Below, piece by piece: positions 47,851-58,150 of a stretch of 64,000 bases of DNA. A model generated the notes under the pieces. The model did not search any database. It saw only the letters and a list, made by a program, of their open reading frames with translations, and had not been told where the DNA came from. Origin of the DNA: Ochotona curzoniae (lineage: Eukaryota > Chordata > Mammalia > Lagomorpha > Ochotonidae); NCBI RefSeq assembly GCF_017591425.1, contig NW_024466307.1, positions 7,975,001 to 8,039,000 of the forward strand, in the 5' to 3' direction. Position numbers and translations under genes: made by a program. The first letter of the stretch is position 1. The number at the start of each line of letters is the position of its first letter.

Positions 47851-48082
47851 GATCCAGCTCCCTGCCAGTGAACCTAGGGAAGTAGCAGAGAATGGCAAAG
47901 TGCTTTAACCCCTGCAACCTGCGGGAGACCTGACTGGAGTTCTTGGCTCCCAGCTTGGCTTGACCCATCGCTAGCTGGTAGGGTAATTCGAGAAGTTAAT
48001 GGCAGATGGAAGAGCTCTCCTTGTTACAGGAGATCTCTCTGTTGCAATGCCTTCCAAATAACTTATTTTTTTTTTAAATAAA
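47851..48082 (+). mobile_element. Old 5'-truncated C-type SINE, right arm of an inverted pair
   Basis: Plus-strand fragment beginning in the body (GATCCAGCTCCCTGCC), then CTGCGGGAGACCTGACTGG, TTCTTGGCTCCCAGC, GGCAGATGGAAGAGCTC and a CTTCCAAATAACTTATTT tail with a T run and AAATAAAG. The tRNA-like head is absent. Head-to-head with the copy on its left. Confidence 0.85.
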
Positions 48083-48599
48083 GAATGAAAGAACATTGGA
48101 GTATCCAATGACACACAGTAGAGTCATGTAACATGGAGCTTTAGAAACTGGACTAGATAGCAACATAGGGAGGAGAGGATAAAACTGACAGCACAGTTCT
48201 TGGATGATTTCGACAGTGTTAAGTAATTTGCATCAACTCAATGTTCACAGAAATCAAACACATTCCATGTAAAAATAGAGGATGACTGTGGTGAAGATGG
48301 CTGGCTGGTGTCAGATTGAAGCTTCCAGGAAAACATAACTCAACACACTTCTCCTTTGGATTTTACTTTAGGGATATCCAATTCTTAATAATCAATAGGG
48401 AAAAGTATCTTTTGACTCTTAATAATAAAGATACCGGACATTTTCTTTCCTTTCCCACTCCTCTTTCTCACTTAATCTCTAGCTAACATTTCTTGTAATG
48501 ATGAAACTTGTTTAATGTACTGTGGATGCGTGGCCTGAAGGTATTCCATCTGAGTGGACCACTGGCTCAAGCAGAGACCTTGTGCTGTTGCATTGATTC
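48083..48599. other. Unique sequence, nothing recognised
   Basis: No repeat or gene recognised in this interval. Confidence 0.45.
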
Positions 48600-48955
48600 A
48601 GAAGGCTTGGTCCGGTCTTTCCTTTGGTTGCTTTCTCTGTAACACTCACAGCTCAGTGCACGTCTTCTCCTTTGTGAGGCCCTCAAGGTCAGCAAAGTGA
48701 TGCTCTCCTATCCTGCCACTCACAGATCAACTCTGTTCCCTGACTCGATCAATTGTTGTCGTAACACTTAATATTGCCTAGAGTTACTATTTCATTAATT
48801 CATTGCTGATTCCAAGCTGAATCATTGCTTTATTAACTATTATCCTCTATTAGCAAATGTTTCCTGAAATAATTGATATTGTCTACATTGTTATTTATCT
48901 TGCACCTAAATTATGCCTGATGCATGGTGTACTCTCAATAATGAAGAAAACTTCT
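48600..48955 (+). mobile_element. Probable ancient L2 (LINE) 3' end
   Basis: The order of weak matches (CTCACAGCTCAGTGCACG, TCTATTAGCAAATG, TGATGCATGGTGTACTCTCAAT) fits the final few hundred bases of an L2 element. It is highly diverged; family assignment is from memory of the L2 3' end and not a search. Confidence 0.45.
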
Positions 48956-49987
48956 TGTGACATTCATTAGTTACACAAATATATTAACTTCTTGCTCCCC
49001 CATTTTGCCATGAATTAATTTCTCTGCTATCTCCATTCCATACCCTGTATTTTCACAGAAAAATTACTCCTCTTTCTTCTCCAATTAAATCTTCTGAATT
49101 CTAGTTGAGGAATGAATACTCACTTCTGATTGCGTTGATTTTTCATTTTGTTTTTGTGACCTAGACCCTTGGGAAAATATATGAAAATGAGAATATGTCT
49201 TATTAGGAACAATTTATTTCAAAAATATGAAGGTTATGTGAAGGAGTAGGGCTTTATCAAAATTTAATTTGTAGGATGAAAGGAGTTGACAAGTTCTATC
49301 ACCACTTCATATATGCGATATAGAAAGATTAGCCTCCTGGAGGGGGCTTCAAAGATGTACTTTCTGGTTTTGTTTACTACCATTGCAACATTCTCTTTGC
49401 TTTGTTCTGTAGGTTGCTTAATATATCATTTGGTTCTACATGTTTCTTTCTCCTGATATTTCTTTTATACTGTCAGATCCTGCCACGTCCATTCAAATCT
49501 AAAATTGTCTGAAACTATCTAAGTCACAACAAATCTGCTGTGTGAATAAAATCTTTATGGAGAGCTGTGAGGTTTCCAAGGCACATGCATAATAGAAATT
49601 CAATATCATTTCATTTGAGTACAGGCAGAACTACCAATAGCTGCATTTCCCAGAGACCCACAAATTGTGCTATGAAAAGAATGATTACGACAGGATGCCA
49701 GGCTGTGTATGGGAGTCTGGTAAATGTACTTCACAGTCAGCGGAGGAGAGAGGGGTGCTCTCCAATTCAAAATTGTATTACAAGGTCCTTAATACTAATC
49801 AATTTTGATTTTAATAGCATATTCCTCTTAATGTTAAAATTAAATTCAAATAGGAAAAAATGGTAATTTCTGCAAGCTGCTTTAAAATGGAGAATTTGGC
49901 ATTGGCTTCTGTAACTTCAGTGCCAACAATGCCGTTAGGAAAAAAGCTTATAAATACAAAATACATGTATCTTTTTCAAGTTTAAGA
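48956..49987. other. Unique sequence with a candidate conserved segment at 49560-49960
   Basis: Repeat-free. The right half has AT-rich homeodomain-like text (ATACTAATCAATTTTGATTT at 49792-49811) and a plus frame at 49567-49866 without domains. Confidence 0.4.
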
Positions 49988-49996
49988 ATTAATAGG

Positions 49997-50230
49997 GGGA
50001 CAATTGTGATGGCTCAATGGAAATATTCTCATCTTATGGGCACTGGGATCCCATATGGATACCAGTTCATATCTTGGCTGCTCCACTTCCCATCCAGCTC
50101 CCTGCTTGTGGCCTGGGAAAGCAGTTGATGACTCAAATTTGGAGACTAAGTCAGAGAATAGAAGATCTTTGTCTCTCCTTCTGTCGGTAAATCTGATCTG
50201 CCTTTCCAATAAAAATAAAAGTTAAAATAA
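49997..50230 (+). mobile_element. C-type SINE with internal deletion and target-site duplication
   Basis: Plus-strand copy: GGGACAATTGTGATGGCTCA head, GGGATCCCATATGGATACC, CCATCCAGCTCCCTGC, TGGCCTGGGAAAGCAG and a GCCTTTCCAATAAAAATAAAA tail of the pika-like type. About 100 bases of the body between the AAAGCAG block and the GAAGATC block are missing. ATTAATAGG flanks it at 49988-49996 and 50233-50241. Confidence 0.92.
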
Positions 50231-50241
50231 ATATTAATAGG

Positions 50242-50914
50242 AATTAGGTATCTCCAAAACAAAAATTGAAGTAGGAAAAATGTTCCAGTATTCAAAAACA
50301 CAAATTAATGAAATTAAATAAATTACTTTTTCATCAATATTTTCCCTTTTTGGGCTAACTTGTTCCACTAATGTTTTTATCTAATGGCTACCATATAATT
50401 TCACTCCATAAGTCTGAATTTAAGGTCATATCAAACAACTTTTATGTGAAATAGTCTAATGGATGTATTTGTTGGCTGGCTTTTCTGCACAATTTTCTAA
50501 AATATTAAGTGAAAACTAAAATACATCCTATACAATTTATAATCCTCGAAATAAAATTTAATCTTAGGAATCTTTAACGATCATTGTGATTTGTCTTAAT
50601 TTAGTGACATATGATTCAGGTACAATTATAACTTCTTTTAAGTTCTAGAAGACTTAGGATAACCTATGGTGACAGAGTAATAATTGATTACGATCTCTTC
50701 ATTACACACTCGAAGTTTCCTAAAGGCCTTGATATAGTGTTCATTTCTTTGGGATTAGGGTGTCAGAGTCAAGATGATCTTTGACATAAATGACCACCAG
50801 GTAAAGATACTATTTTTCCTTTATTTGAACTTGATGCTGTAAGTAGAGCGTGTAAAACCACCTAGGCAAGCTGCTTCTGCTGTGTTCACCAGATCTCTCG
50901 ACATTCACCTTGAA
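50242..50914. other. Unique AT-rich sequence, nothing recognised
   Basis: No recognisable repeat or coding feature. Confidence 0.45.
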
Positions 50915-51175
50915 TTATGTAATGATATCCTATCTTCCCTGGTGCTGCTGCCAGAGGCCGGGCCCTCAGAAGAGAATGGACATGTACTCAGAGCCCCGGA
51001 GTGTGGAGTTAATGTCCCTACAAATAGGCCCAAAGAAATTGTCTTGTTGCCTCCACCAGCTGAGGACACAGGGAGGAGTAGTCCAGGAACCAGAGAGTGG
51101 GCCTTCCCCAGACACCATATCTACTCATGCCCTCATTTTGGGCATTTTCAGCCTCAAAAAAGTAAAAAATAAACC
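50915..51175 (+). mobile_element. Probable MLT1/MST-type LTR remnant (ERVL-MaLR)
   Basis: The 3' portion GGCCTTCCCCAGACACC, then CCTCATTTTGGGCATTTTCAGCCTC and an AATAAACC polyadenylation-like end, resembles the conserved end of mammalian apparent LTR retrotransposons ('gatcttggacttcccagcctcc...aataaa'). No coding part is present. The overlapping plus frames 50882-51172 and 50910-51179 are chance frames in this non-coding LTR. Assignment is from memory. Confidence 0.5.
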
Positions 51176-51800
51176 TTAGTAATGCATACTAGAAGGAAAA
51201 GCTTGAATTTAATTCTGCAAGTGATTTTTGATGTTTAACTTCAAGTTGCTTTACCATTTTCAGTTTTCACCTAAATATTACTCAAGACAATATAACTTTG
51301 CAACGAAGTATACTAAATATTTCTTGATATTCTTCTTCTTAGTGTCTGCTCTTTTTCTCCTGTCTCTACCTCCTGCAAAATCTCTCTCCACTGTCTGCAT
51401 ACAGCAAATATAAAGATCATCTCTCATGAAAAATGAAGGCTTATTTTCTACCTTCCTGTTTTATTTAAATTAGATTTTAGCCAGTTATTCATTTAGACAA
51501 AAAGAAAAAAAGGGCTCTGCATAAACATTGCATAATTCATCGTTTTTGCTATTGTTCGTGTTGAAATGCTGTTTTCTTCTCTAATGAAGGAATGTTGGCC
51601 CAGGCCCTGGACATCAGGATAGTCCTAACTCAGGACAGTTTATAGCTCAACACTTTGGTCTGCCTTTGAAGACTCAGAAGCTTAGGAGACTGAGCTGCAA
51701 TAAATAAATTGCAATTATGACACTTGAAATATTCAAGGCCAGAATTTGATATAAAATTATCTTAAAAGGCAATCATGGTATTGCATATATTCATGATTTC
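51176..51800. other. Unique AT-rich sequence, nothing recognised
   Basis: No repeat or gene recognised; the frame at 51228-51413 is hydrophobic and T-driven, without a domain. Confidence 0.45.
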
Positions 51801-52140
51801 TTTTCTTTTTCTAAAAAAAAGACTTATTTATTTTTATTGGAAAGTCAGGTATACATAGAGGAGGAGAGACAGAGAGGAAGATCTTCCATCTGATGATTCA
51901 TTTCCCAGGCGGCCGCAACAGCTAGAGCTAAGCCAATCTGAAGCCAGGAGCCAGGAGTTCTTCCAGGTCTCCCATGTGGGTGCAGGGTCCCAAGGCTTTG
52001 GGCTGCCCTCGACTGCTTTCCCAGACCACAAGCAGGGAGTTGAATGGGAAGCAGTGCTGCCGGGATTAGAACCAGCGACCATATGGGATCCCGAGCATGC
52101 AAGACAAGGACTTTAACCACTATGCTATTGTGTCGGGCCC
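51801..52140 (-). mobile_element. C-type SINE, full length and fairly young
   Basis: Minus-strand copy: CTTATTTATTTTTATTGGAA tail, AGAGAGGAAGATCTTCCATC, CAGGCGGCCGCAACAGC (a NotI-type GCGGCCGC at 51910-51917), GGTCTCCCATGTGGGTGC, GCCGGGATTAGAACC (B box complement), CATATGGGATCCCGAGC and head TGTCGGGCCC. No clear target duplication. Frames 51834-52082, 51845-52120 and 52044-52265 lie in or across it. Confidence 0.95.
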
Positions 52141-52370
52141 ATATTTCTGAATGTCCTTTGAAAATACTGTATTTGGAAAGGTCTGGTTTGTCTCTTGAGA
52201 AAATAGTAGAACTTTATAAATGGCCTAAGTCACCCCAAGCTTTCTTTCATGAGAAATATTTTTAATTGAATTGAATGCAGATGTTCTTTACTTCAAACAT
52301 ATTAAAATGACACAACACTAACTACCCAAAGAGATGAATTGGTGAGACACTTGCTAAATTCTTTTTTACA

Positions 52371-52668
52371 ATTAAGGTTTATGTTTTATTTTTATTTGAA
52401 ACATAGAGCTGTAGAGATTGAAGGACAGAGATCTTCCAGTCACTGGTTCACTCTCAAATATTGCCACTGCCAGAGCTGGACTGGTCTGAAGCCATAGACC
52501 TGGAGCTTCATGCTGGTCTGCTACACGGGTTCAGGAGCCCCCAGATTTGGGCCATCTTCTACTGCTTTATCAAGCTGTTGTCAAGAGGCCTGATGGGAAG
52601 TAGAGCAGCTGGGACACAAACTAGGGTGCTGGTATTGCTGCAGGAGGCTTAAATTGCTATGATATAAC
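52371..52668 (-). mobile_element. Old C-type SINE
   Basis: Minus-strand copy: TTATTTTTATTTGAAACATAG tail, CAGAGATCTTCCAGTC, GGCCATCTTCTACTGC, GAAGTAGAGCAGCTGGGAC and a decayed head near TTAAATTGCTATG. The plus frame at 52461-52652 is internal. Confidence 0.88.
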
Positions 52669-52828
52669 ATCTGTTGCAGTTGTTTAAATTCTAAATGACA
52701 TTCTTTGTGGCTTTACTGAAACTGTAAGTTCTTTGAAAGATTAAAGGTTTTATAAAAATATCTTGTTTCACTGTGTATACATAATGATTTTATCACTTCT
52801 CATAAAAAGTAGTAGATCTAAAGGGAAG

Positions 52829-53119
52829 GATTTTTATTTATTAATTTCCTTAGAGGGCAGAGTAACGGAGAGATAGAGAGGAATTTTCCATCCACTGTTC
52901 GCTGCCACCGGTGGCCACAGCATCCAGCACAGGGTCAAGGAGAAGCGAGGAGCAAGAAGCTTCATCCATGCTTCCCAAGCACACGGGCCATCTTCTGTTG
53001 CGTTACTAGATCCATTGGCAGGGAGCTGGATTCAAAGTGGAGAAGCTGACACTCAACCCAACTCTTTTCTGGGATTCTGAGTCAGATTGTGGCCTCCCTG
53101 GCTGGGCCAAAACGTGGCC
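52829..53119 (-). mobile_element. Old C-type SINE
   Basis: Minus-strand copy: TTTTTATTTATTAATTTCC tail, ACGGAGAGATAGAGAGG, CCACCGGTGGCCACAGC, GGGCCATCTTCTGTTGCG and GGCAGGGAGCTGG, ending near GGGCCAAAACGTGGCCC. Third same-strand SINE within 1.3 kb. Confidence 0.85.
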
Positions 53120-54884
53120 CTTAAAGGGAAGCTTTTTTTTTTTTTTAATTATTATTATTTAACATAAAGATTTTCTCAAATATATAATACAGACCTGAAA
53201 TTTGCTCAGTATTGTACATTTGCTGAAGGAACTTAGGATCGTGAGAAATAATTTCTATTGTATTGTCTATGCGGTTTCTGTGTATATTAAATGATAGAAA
53301 TCGTTGGGCCAGTATCCCAGAGATTTACAATTTAGGAAAAAGTGTATAGAAACAGTACACTGTAGCAAACCAGGCCAGAGGGTAAGTTGGACACTCACAC
53401 ATGGTGTCTTCAAAAACAACTTGTAAAAATGCATATTTTGAGAAAATTATGCATTCACAGGTTGCAAATTGTTTTGCACCAAAATCATCTTACCTCTTCC
53501 AGAATCATCTTATCTTTTAATTTCATTTCCCATGAGCCTTTTGAAGTTCCCTTGCATATGAAATCAACAATTGCACCTGGAAGCAGAGAAAGGAGATATC
53601 AACTGAGAGTCCAGCTCTGTAAAGCTTGCCCACGCTGGCAGCTGCATGTGGGAACATCTTCGTAATGACAGTAAAGCGTGTCAGAAGCCTCAGAGCAGCC
53701 CAGAAGAGCATCATGGAACAGTTGGAAGCACACAGAAAGTTGTTGGGTTTCTAAGATGGGTAGTTGCCTGACTGAATATGTGAAAAAAATTAATCAGGTG
53801 ATGGATCTATTCGAGGGAATTGCCTGAAGATAGGCTGTTTTCTTTGCTTTTTTTCCCCCCTGGTAAATTGAAGGATAGGGAGGGATAAGGAGACAGGAAT
53901 GCAGAGAGTAAGGGTTGACTCATTACTACAATGGAGGAGCTTATGGGATTTTCTGGCTAATTGAACATGAACGGGAAATAGTAGAATCACATTCTAAAGC
54001 CATGTCCCATCTTGGCAAGTTTAGTGAGCTACAAATGGTGATGTGCAAGTATAACGACAGCTAACTTCACCCGTCTCACTATCGTTCAAGTGCTTAGGTT
54101 TAGTTGGCCAACATCTGGATATATGACATTTTTCTCAACATGGTATGGACAGTTCCATGCAAAAGTCCTAGAAACAGCACCATTCCACTTGGACAACAGA
54201 AAAAGACGTTGACAGAGTCTAAGTGAAATATTATACAGATAAGTGGTTTTACTATCTAAGCAATTATATTCTCTTAAAAACAAGGTAGGAAGAACGGTAG
54301 TTTCCATGATTATAAAGGAAATGCATTTATTGTACAAATATATAATTCTAAATGAATGAAAGATTAATGAATTATGAATTATTAGTGTGGATCTTAGAAG
54401 TGTCATTAAAAAGCTTTTACCTTTTTATGTGATATTTATTTCTTCTTTATTATGTAGCAAAGCAATTATATAATTATCATTTGAAGAATTATTTTAAAGT
54501 GTGAAAGCATCAAGTCCTGAAGGCTCTCTAGGTAGCTTTCATACATATTTTGAGCACAAATAATACTTTCCAACAAAAGTTGAGGAATTCCTCTTGTTTT
54601 TTTTTTTACTACCCAAAGCAAAATTGTTTTTCTCATTTGAATTTTTTCCTAATCTTTTTTTAACTATTGAAAAACGTATCTAATGGCTTTAAGAATGGTG
54701 ACTTCCTATTAGTTTTTAATGACAATGTCAGTTTTAGTATAGTTCCTGGTTTCTTAAAAGAAGACAAAGGTTAATGAATCCTGTAAAAGCCAAGTAAATG
54801 AGATTTTCCTGGGTTTTTAACAAGTAGAGGGGTTTCCAAATGTAGAATGACTGTATTTGGTGAGAGAGTCAGAGAGAGAAAGAA
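53120..54884. other. Unique sequence, nothing recognised
   Basis: No repeat family recognised apart from homopolymers (T runs at 53133-53146 and 54597-54609). Short frames on both strands (53387-53665, 53523-53714, 54086-54406) lack domains. Confidence 0.45.
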
Positions 54885-54931
54885 GCACACACACACATGT
54901 GTGTGTGCATGCATGTGTGTATGTGTGTGTC
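54885..54931. repeat. Palindromic CA/TG alternating purine-pyrimidine tract
   Basis: A (CA)n half is followed by a (TG)n half through CATG, then GCATGCATG and more TG. The first 23 or so bases form a near-perfect inverted repeat. It is strictly alternating purine-pyrimidine, so able to form Z-DNA or a cruciform. Confidence 0.95.
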
Positions 54932-55203
54932 TCTTCAAAGGCCATAGACATTTGGAATATAATGAAGCAAAAGCAGCTGTGCAGGGCGTGTGTAAAAGCT
55001 AACTTCATCTGTCTTACGCAGGCATATATTTCCTTCATTGTGAGATTATCGTAGTTGCAATGTTTGAGGATTTTATTCTATGCTATTTATGTAATAAAAA
55101 TTTAATGTGAACGAAAACCCATTTTTACAGTCTTAACGTTGACAATTTCAAGTCTCCTCTGAAATATTGGAATCAAATATTAAATGTCCTGAGTACATTT
55201 TAT
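54932..55203. other. Unique AT-rich sequence, nothing recognised
   Basis: No recognisable features in this short interval. Confidence 0.45.
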
Positions 55204-55492
55204 CTTTTTATTTAATTTAAATATTTTTTTGGAATGGCAAATGTATAAAGAGACAGAGAGAGGAAGAGCCTCCATTTGCTGGTTCGCTTCCCAAATGGCT
55301 ACGGTGACTGGAGGCTAAGCAGGCTCAAAGCTAGGAGCTCCTTTCTGGTCTCTCACATGGGTGCAGGGCTCACTACCTTCCTAGTACACAAGCAGGAAGC
55401 TGGATGGAACATGGAACAATTGGGATGTGAACCTGTGCTCCTAATATGGGATGCCTGTACCTGTAGGCAGAGGATTAGCCAATTGAGCCAAT
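55204..55492 (-). mobile_element. Old C-type SINE
   Basis: Minus-strand copy: TTTATTTAATTTAAATATT tail, AGAGACAGAGAGAGGAAG, GGTCTCTCACATGGGTGC, ACAAGCAGGAAGCTGG, AATATGGGATGCC and head GATTAGCCAATTGAGCC. The plus frame at 55276-55503 is inside it. Confidence 0.9.
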
Positions 55493-55585
55493 GTTTTTAT
55501 TAATGGATCAGATTAGCAATGATTCTACTCAGGTATTATATTGCTACAGACTACATAACATGCTGTTTAGAAAGAACAGTAGCCA

Positions 55586-55795
55586 GGGCTGGTGTTACAC
55601 AGTGGGTTACGGGGCCTGAGCTTAGACTGGCTACTTAAAACTGTAAGCCTTAACACAGTAATCATATATCTCTCCCATCAGATTAGTGTGAAAATTAAGA
55701 TAAAAAACACAAAACTTTTAGCACAAGGACTAGAATGTAGTAAGTGCTAAATCTGTTTTCTCTTATCATTACCATCATGCTTATTACTTATATTC
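55586..55795 (+). mobile_element. Short SINE-like fragment followed by a probable MIR
   Basis: GGGCTGGTGTTACACAGTGG at 55586 resembles the first bases of a C-SINE but breaks off. From about 55650, GTGTGAAAATTAAGATAAAA and TAGAATGTAGTAAGTGC fit the 3' half of an ancient MIR ('gaggattaaatgag...acatagtaagcgctcaat'). Both calls are from memory and the sequence is diverged. Confidence 0.4.
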
Positions 55796-56399
55796 TTTTT
55801 CAATAAGGAAGCTATTTACCTTTCTAAAACATGTAACGCAAATGGAGGACCATTGCTTGGAGGATAAGGAGTACTGCAAGCAGAGATTTAAAGCTAGAAA
55901 GTGTAGCAGATACAATATACATAAAAACTCTTATTGATTTGAACATTCCTGTTAGAACTTATCTCCAGATGCATAGATTGTTTTGGTATTCTCCAATAGT
56001 CTACATTCAAATTTGATGTATATTCTTATTACTGAATTATCTTCATAGGAATAAAAGAAGTGCATTTAATGACAGCATCATCAAAGCACAACATACTTCA
56101 CTAAAATATGAATAAGTTATTTATAACATTTGCACAAATACATTTGTGCCATATATGTTATTTCTGCTTTAAGTAATACTGCCTTGCAATTATACATTAA
56201 GTTTGCAGTTACACACAAGTTATGCAATTAAACTTTCCCTTAAAATCAGTAATGATAAACTTTCCTGCACACACAGGAGCTCCTAAAGAAGTAATGCATT
56301 TGCAGCAATAACCACTGCACTGTGTGTTCCTTTTCTGCTATTCAGCAAAGGGATGGAGTAGGGAAATAATTTCACACTGCATATAATGCATCTGATATG

Positions 56400-58150
56400 A
56401 AGCAAACTTGAAAATTATTTAGTTACAGATTTTTCTGACCAGGCTTGCAAAGTAGCATATATTATGTTAATGGGCCAGCATTTGAAAATGAATTTGAATA
56501 TTAAATGCACTAAGTGTGGGTTCTGACATGAAAGCAGGCATCATTGATAAACAATTTACAAACAGGTTCCTGTTAACTGTTTCATGGCTATTGCTTATAA
56601 TCAAGTTTTGTGCTTAAAAGCTGTAGCCTTATTATTCTTTTTTTCACTGAAAATTCTATAAGGTAGGAACCCAATGATTGGGCACACAAGGAAGTCCTTT
56701 TGCGGTATTAGAATTTTAGTAGCAGTCTATATTTAGTTGTGTTCATGCAGAAATACTTGCGTATTCTTTTAAAGTTACGTGTAGAAAATAAATGATCTGT
56801 GTCAGTGCTGCTGTAATGGTGTCCTGCATTTCCTAGCTTTCATGTGTAAACTAATACGTTGGAGTTGGCATGTATCGGGTTGCGTACTACCAAGCCGCTA
56901 TTATATATTCAACCAAAATATCTTGTTTACAAACCCAAGCCGAGATCACAGATTTACTGTTGGCGGATTCATAGCGTTTATACCCACAGAAAATGAATAG
57001 TTAATTGCAAATTGTCCCACCAATGCGTATTTTTATTGAAAGAGCAAAGCATTACAGTACACAGGATGTTTTAGGTCATTTGTTTTGTTTTTGCTCTGGG
57101 TCATTTTACAAAAGCACTTCTGCTTTCTAGCACTAAAATGAGAGCCACTCTACTCCCCAGATATTACCCAGCAGCACTTGGGGGCTCTTAATGATTAATA
57201 CCGTCACCGTCCAGCCACAAACCTTTCTGCCGCAGATAATGCCAGGCAGCAAGCACGCTTGACACTTTTAATGTATAATTAAGTAGGAAAAGTCAGCACT
57301 CAGTATGCAAATTTTTCAAAATGATAAATGATGCCATACAGCAGTAGGGATTGATTTGGTGTAAATGAAACTAATTAAGGAAATGTCAAACATAATTAAT
57401 AAAACAGGTTTAAGCTGCAAAACATTGTCAATTGAATGAATGAGGAGGCATTGGCTCCCATTGTTTCTGCTTTATTTAGGGCTTGTGTTTAGCTTGTACT
57501 CTGCTCCTAAATGCACTTTGGCTACCTCACACCCTCCACCACCAATTCCCAGAGAGGGAGAAAATAAATTTGCTTGTCTCTCCACTGACTGCAGAAATTA
57601 ATTGCAGAAATCTTGTCCCATCCAAGTGTTACATTCACTCACAGGACATTAACATAACTAATTTGAAAGAGCCCAAATGACTGCATAATAGAGCGCTGTC
57701 AGGACGCCTGACAGTCTTTGCTCATACCAAATTAGCTTGGTTTTCTAATTGAAATTTTTTTTTTTTCCTTGGGACTCTTTTTATAATTTTTTCCTCAGCT
57801 ATCCATTTTTGATAAGAACAAAGGTTTTATAATTTACAAAAGAGTGCTTGACCTATAATTATTAGGAGGAAATTAAGGGGAGGTAGAAAAGTCAGATTTA
57901 GTCCTGGTAATGATGCTGGAGACCTTGTTCCCTCTAGGGAGCCTGAAGAATAATGGAATCTTCTATTTTTACGGGCGACCTGTGCACTGGTGCTGACTCT
58001 GACTGTGAATCCACTTTACTTTGCAGATCACTTGCTTAACACTAAAAGTGCCAGCAGAGCAGCAGCTCATTACTCCAAATGTCATTCAAGATAGTACCAT
58101 TTCCACACACCCTTCCCTGTCAGAGAGGAGGCCCAAGAACGCCCGCCCAC
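56400..58150. promoter_or_regulatory. Candidate conserved developmental enhancer cluster
   Basis: Repeat-free and motif-dense. Seen directly: a perfect POU octamer ATGCAAAT at 57305-57312; homeodomain TAATTA/ATTAAT cores near 57276, 57370, 57390, 57595 and 57855; a TTAATTGCAAATTG at 57001; a SOX/TCF-like AACAAAGG near 57820; nuclear-receptor half sites AGGTCA (57073) and GGGTCA (57098); and an inverted pair of CTGTCAG at 57696-57714. CpG-bearing phrases (GCGTACTACCAAGCCGC, TACCGTCACCGTCCAGCC) are retained although the flanks are AT-rich. This texture is typical of conserved non-coding elements near developmental transcription-factor genes. No coding frame of note exists (57483-57680 has no domain). 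Function and target gene are unknown; AT-rich DNA gives many chance homeodomain matches. Confidence 0.5.
57696..57714. promoter_or_regulatory. Inverted CTGTCAG/CTGACAG pair (MEIS/TGIF-like)
   Basis: CTGTCAG (57696-57702) and its exact reverse complement CTGACAG (57708-57714) are separated by GACGC. TGACAG/CTGTCA is the core bound by TALE homeodomain proteins of the MEIS and TGIF groups. The perfect symmetry and the CpG in the spacer make it stand out inside the candidate enhancer. Confidence 0.45.

Noticed and set aside
47600..47968. 122-codon minus-strand frame
   Set aside because: It reads through two SINEs in opposite orientation.
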